Assembly: GCF_900009135.1 (NCBI RefSeq)
Contig: NZ_LT797697.1
Coordinates: 49,377 to 93,502 of the forward strand
Direction: 5' to 3'
Source of the DNA: Planktothrix sp. PCC 11201
Lineage (GTDB): Bacteria > Cyanobacteriota > Cyanobacteriia > Cyanobacteriales > Microcoleaceae
DNA: 44,126 bases
Shown here in pieces: positions 41,014 to 44,126 of the stretch. How positions within the stretch are numbered: the first letter of the stretch is position 1; every line of letters starts with the position of its first letter. The translations under genes and the position numbers were made by a program. Under the pieces are notes generated by a model that worked only from the letters and a program-made list of their open reading frames with translations, had not been told where the DNA came from and made no database searches.

Positions 41014-41592
41014 ATGAATAAAAAAGATCAAATTTTTACTGATATATATTGTATGGATCAATCCACCAATCTCTATATGATTGAGATTGCGCTGAATCAT
41101 TACACTGATATTTTCAATCAGTGGGATCCTGCTCCCTTTAAACGTCGAGAGATAGACCCAGATTTGGAGTCTTATCTGCTAAGAAGTTCCGATGAAATCC
41201 CGTTCAAAAAAAGTATTGAATTGTGTTTTATAGTTCCCCAAGAACAACGGGATGAAAAAATGGAGGAGGAATCACGCCAGGGTCTAAAGAATAGTTTTGC
41301 TTTTAAAATATACCTATTTAAAAAAGAGATTAAGAGAGCTAACAGCCGGATCATTGATTTTATTTTTGTGGGTTTTATTTCTCTGGGGATGGCAACGATT
41401 TATTCAGACAATTCAACGGCAGTTGTCACCTCTGTTTTTTTTCAAGCCTTAGTAATTAGTGGATGGGTTTTTATTTGGGAAGCAATCTCTCTACTGTTTT
41501 TCAAAAATCGGGAATTTTATCATCGCTACCGTACTTATAAAAGATTGCAGAATGCCCCGGTAATTTTCACGGAAAAAGAAAATACTCCCTGA
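41014..41592 (+). CDS. membrane protein with a soluble N-terminal domain, neighbour of baeRF3
   Basis: 192 residues from the ATG at 41014; a GTG at 40975 is in frame. The first 110 residues are soluble (IEIALNHYTDIFNQWDPAPFKRREIDPDLESYLLRSSDEIP, then LELCF-like ELCFIVPQEQRDEKMEEESRQGL). Two helices follow (about 116-137, 143-162, the latter GWVFIWEAISLLFF), ending with a YRTYKRLQNAPVIF tail. I recall the same order of phrases in small membrane proteins of many bacteria, but no function. Its position behind baeRF3 may indicate a functional link. Confidence 0.65.
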   Translation: MNKKDQIFTDIYCMDQSTNLYMIEIALNHYTDIFNQWDPAPFKRREIDPDLESYLLRSSDEIPFKKSIELCFIVPQEQRDEKMEEESRQGLKNSFAFKIYLFKKEIKRANSRIIDFIFVGFISLGMATIYSDNSTAVVTSVFFQALVISGWVFIWEAISLLFFKNREFYHRYRTYKRLQNAPVIFTEKENTP

Positions 41593-41659
41593 ATACACCC
41601 TAGTCCTAAAAAGTTGACTATAATTAACTGATACTATAGCGTTTTACCCCCTCAAAAAT

Positions 41660-42358
41660 ATGATTACATTACGCAAATCTCAGGATAGAGGACAGGTTAA
41701 AATTGATTGGTTAGACAGTTATCATACCTTTTCCTTTGGCAACTATTACGATCCCGAATATATGGGATGGCGGGCGTTACGAGTAATCAATGAAGATCGA
41801 GTCCAACCCCGGGGGGGTTTCCCGACCCATGGACACCAAAATATGGAAATTATTACCTATATTTTACAGGGTTCCCTAGAACATAAAGATAGTTTAGGGA
41901 CAGGTTCTATTATTAAACCTGGTGAGGTTCAACGCATGAGTGCGGGGACTGGTATTCGTCATAGTGAATTTAATCCGTCTTCTACTGATCTGGTTCATTT
42001 ATTACAAATTTGGCTTTTACCCGAGACCCAAGGTTTACCCCCTAGCTATGAACAAAAATCTTTTCATCCTTTAGAAAATTCCGGTCAATTCCAATTAATT
42101 GCTACAAGAAACCCAATTGATCATGCGGTCAAAATCCATCAAGATGTTAATTTATATGCCGCTATTTTAAAACAAGATGATCGCCTTTCCTATTCCTTTT
42201 CTCCCGAGCGTTATGGTTGGATACAAGTGGCTAAAGGGGAAATCATTCTCAATCAAATCTCCTTAACTGCGGGTGATGGGGCTGCGATCGCCCAAGAACC
42301 AGAAATTACCCTCACCGCCACCACCGATGCGGAAATATTACTCTTTGATTTGGCCTAA
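41660..42358 (+). CDS. pirin-family protein (YhhW-like quercetin dioxygenase type)
   Basis: 232 residues of two cupin domains. The metal site of the N-terminal cupin is visible: GGFPTHGHQNMEIITYILQG and GTGIRHSEFN, with His57, His59, His101 and Glu103-type positions. Pirins bind iron; some cleave quercetin, but in cyanobacteria the natural substrate is not known. The C-terminal cupin is degenerate, as usual. The start ATG follows an A-rich leader. GH57 follows 98 bp downstream. Confidence 0.9.
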   Translation: MITLRKSQDRGQVKIDWLDSYHTFSFGNYYDPEYMGWRALRVINEDRVQPRGGFPTHGHQNMEIITYILQGSLEHKDSLGTGSIIKPGEVQRMSAGTGIRHSEFNPSSTDLVHLLQIWLLPETQGLPPSYEQKSFHPLENSGQFQLIATRNPIDHAVKIHQDVNLYAAILKQDDRLSYSFSPERYGWIQVAKGEIILNQISLTAGDGAAIAQEPEITLTATTDAEILLFDLA

Positions 42359-42456
42359 AATTCAATTGACCCGGATCTTACCCTTTCGTTTTAAAATCTT
42401 AATAATATTGAAAAACTATCTAGCTCCGATAACAAGCATATTTCCATTAAATCCCT

Positions 42457-44049
42457 ATGGCTATTGGCTATCTCGCCCTGGTTCTCCATGCCCATCTTCC
42501 TTTTGTTCGCCATCCTGAAAGTGACTATGTATTAGAGGAAGAATGGCTGTTTGAAGCAATTACCGAAACCTACATCCCTCTAATCAAAATGTTTGAAGGG
42601 TTAAAGCGGGATGGAATTGACTTCAAAATCACCATGAGTTTGACTCCACCCCTGGTGTCGATGTTGCGAGACCCTCTGCTTCAAGACCGATATGACCAAC
42701 ATCTGACCCTACTCCAAGAGTTAACTGAACAGGAAATTGATCGCTATCAAAAAACCCCTCATCTTCGTTACCTGGCCGAACATTATGCCGAGGAATGGCA
42801 GGAAGCCCGTAAACTGTGGGAACGCTATCAAGGCGATTTAGTCACGGCTTTTAAACAATTTCAAGATAGCAATAATTTAGAAATTATCACCTGCGGTGCG
42901 ACTCACGGCTATTTACCGCTAATGAAGATGTATCCCCAAGCGGTTTGGGGACAAATTGAAGTCGCCTGTCAACACTATGAAGAAACCTTTGGCCGTCGTC
43001 CTCGGGGAATTTGGTTGCCCGAATGTGCCTACTATAATGGCTTAGAACGAATGTTAGCCGATGCGGGAATTCGGTATTTTCTCACCGATGGTCATGGGAT
43101 TCTCTACGCCCGTCCCCGTCCCCGTTTTGGCACCTATTCCCCTGTCTATACAGAATCTGGTGTGGCGGTATTTGCCCGGGATAACGAATCTTCTCAGCAA
43201 GTTTGGTCTTCGGAAGTGGGCTATCCCGGGGCGGCGGAATACCGAGAATTTTATAAGGATTTGGGCTGGGAAGCCGAATATGAGTATATTAAGCCCTATA
43301 TTATGCCCAATGGTCAGCGCAAAAATACCGGGATTAAGTATTACAAAATTACGGGTCGGGGTCTAGGACTGGGAGAGAAAGAACTTTATGACCCCTATTG
43401 GGCTAAAGCTAAAACTAGCGAACACGCGGCTAACTTTGTGATGAACCGCGAGCGCCAAGTGGAACATCTCCACGGAATTATGCAGCGTCCTCCAATTATT
43501 GTCTCTCCCTACGATGCCGAACTATTCGGACATTGGTGGTATGAGGGGCCCTGGTTTCTGGATCAATTATTCCGCAAAACCTGGGAGAACCAAAAGGTTT
43601 ATGCCATGACCCATTTAGCCGATTATCTCCAAGAGTTTCCTACCCAACAGGTTTGTCATCCTGCCCAGTCTAGTTGGGGATATAAGGGATTTCATGAATA
43701 TTGGCTCAATCATACCAATTCTTGGATTTACCCCCATCTCCACAAAGCGGCGGAACGCATGATTAAAATGGCGGGTCGAGAACCAACAAGTGAGCAGGAG
43801 TTACGGGCGCTCAATCAAGCGGCGCGGGAATTACTCCTAGCACAGTCCTCCGACTGGGCTTTTATCATGAGTTCGGGAACCATGACTCCCTACGCCGTGC
43901 GTCGTACCCGTTCCCACCTGATGCGGTTTAACAAAATCTACGAAGATCTCAAAATTGGTAAAGTAGATTCAGGTTGGCTGGAAAAGGTCGAAGCTATTGA
44001 TAATATCTTCCCCAATATCGATTTTCGCGTCTATCGACCCTTGATGTAA
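42457..44049 (+). CDS. GH57 1,4-alpha-glucan branching enzyme
   Basis: 530 residues, the length of the bacterial GH57 branching enzymes (DUF1957 C-terminus). GH57 motifs are LVLHAHLPFVRHPE (His11, His13), ATHGYLPLM, GIWLPECAYYNG with nucleophile Glu189, and SPYDAELFGHWWYEG with acid/base Asp353, plus the late SSWGYKG and NQAARELLLAQSSDW blocks. It transfers alpha-1,4 chains to alpha-1,6 branch points in glycogen. The ATG overlaps the TGCC tail of an AT-rich leader without a clear Shine-Dalgarno sequence. It is the last complete gene of the window. Confidence 0.93.
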   Translation: MAIGYLALVLHAHLPFVRHPESDYVLEEEWLFEAITETYIPLIKMFEGLKRDGIDFKITMSLTPPLVSMLRDPLLQDRYDQHLTLLQELTEQEIDRYQKTPHLRYLAEHYAEEWQEARKLWERYQGDLVTAFKQFQDSNNLEIITCGATHGYLPLMKMYPQAVWGQIEVACQHYEETFGRRPRGIWLPECAYYNGLERMLADAGIRYFLTDGHGILYARPRPRFGTYSPVYTESGVAVFARDNESSQQVWSSEVGYPGAAEYREFYKDLGWEAEYEYIKPYIMPNGQRKNTGIKYYKITGRGLGLGEKELYDPYWAKAKTSEHAANFVMNRERQVEHLHGIMQRPPIIVSPYDAELFGHWWYEGPWFLDQLFRKTWENQKVYAMTHLADYLQEFPTQQVCHPAQSSWGYKGFHEYWLNHTNSWIYPHLHKAAERMIKMAGREPTSEQELRALNQAARELLLAQSSDWAFIMSSGTMTPYAVRRTRSHLMRFNKIYEDLKIGKVDSGWLEKVEAIDNIFPNIDFRVYRPLM

Positions 44050-44126
44050 GAAGTAGTAATTACGAATTACGAATTACGAATTGGTAATATTTCACTTCCC
44101 CTGCCCCCCTGCTCCCCCTGCTCCCC
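44050..44126. repeat. tail with ATTACGA repeats and CTGCTCCCC tandem repeat
   Basis: AATTACGAATTACGAATTACGA (7-bp unit repeated) runs from about 44058. The window ends in CCTGCTCCCCCTGCTCCCC, the same repeat as at position 1. Confidence 0.85.

Overview
The window reads as chromosomal DNA of a filamentous cyanobacterium, probably of the Oscillatoriales (Planktothrix/Microcoleus-like; the genus is inference). The evidence is the HIP1 octamer GCGATCGC scattered throughout (for example 198-205 and 269-276), the fused panC-cmk gene, menB, a CmpR-like LysR regulator, a CIA30/SDR fusion, a stand-alone Mo-nitrogenase C-terminal-like domain, and the usual cyanobacterial intergenic repeats (CTGCTCCCC, TTGCCCATTCCC and CAGTTATCAGTTA types, and GTAGGGG...CCCCTAC palindromes). 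Both ends lie in the same CTGCTCCCC repeat, so this may be a whole draft contig that broke at repeats.

Layout. 1-7.2 kb: tlyA, two small membrane proteins, a small Cys protein, a methyltransferase, a BASS-type transporter with an extra periplasmic domain, an ACL5-like aminopropyltransferase and an M23 peptidase. 7.2-10.9 kb: a candidate terminator-ended small RNA, a 36-residue one-helix protein missed by normal length cut-offs, a CIA30/SDR protein, a 68-bp tandem duplication and an orphan sugar-type ABC permease. 11-20.5 kb: a GNAT/FemAB-like protein, ppsA, a complete IS701-like element with inverted repeats and an ATAT target duplication, a DUF488 protein, PBP1C and a Mo-nitro_C-like protein. 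20.5-26 kb (minus strand): rlpA, panC-cmk and a ClC-CBS-USP-USP transporter, with inverted CAGTTATCAGTTA-type repeats in both gaps. 26.4-30.7 kb: a stand-alone IS605-type tnpB with a likely omega-RNA end just upstream of purM, then menB, a small Cys protein, a candidate RNA and tRNA-Gly(CCC).

31-38 kb: a CmpR-like regulator and acnB, followed by an AT-rich accessory patch. The patch holds a PIN toxin-antitoxin pair bracketed by a 57-bp direct copy of the acnB start region, two REP-like palindromes on either side of a cold-shock/TM/C-terminal-domain gene, an internally deleted REP-associated tyrosine transposase, and a RelE-like toxin-antitoxin pair. 38-44 kb: gltS, a bacterial release-factor-like (baeRF3/ribosome hibernation) gene with a membrane-protein neighbour, a pirin, and a GH57 glucan branching enzyme.

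Most of the window is ordinary core genome. I do not see a clear new multi-gene system. The parts most worth a second look are the two candidate RNAs, the tiny membrane ORF beside the CIA30 gene, the toxin-antitoxin/REP/RAYT patch beside acnB, the ClC protein with Gln in place of the gating Glu, and the baeRF3 plus membrane-protein pair.
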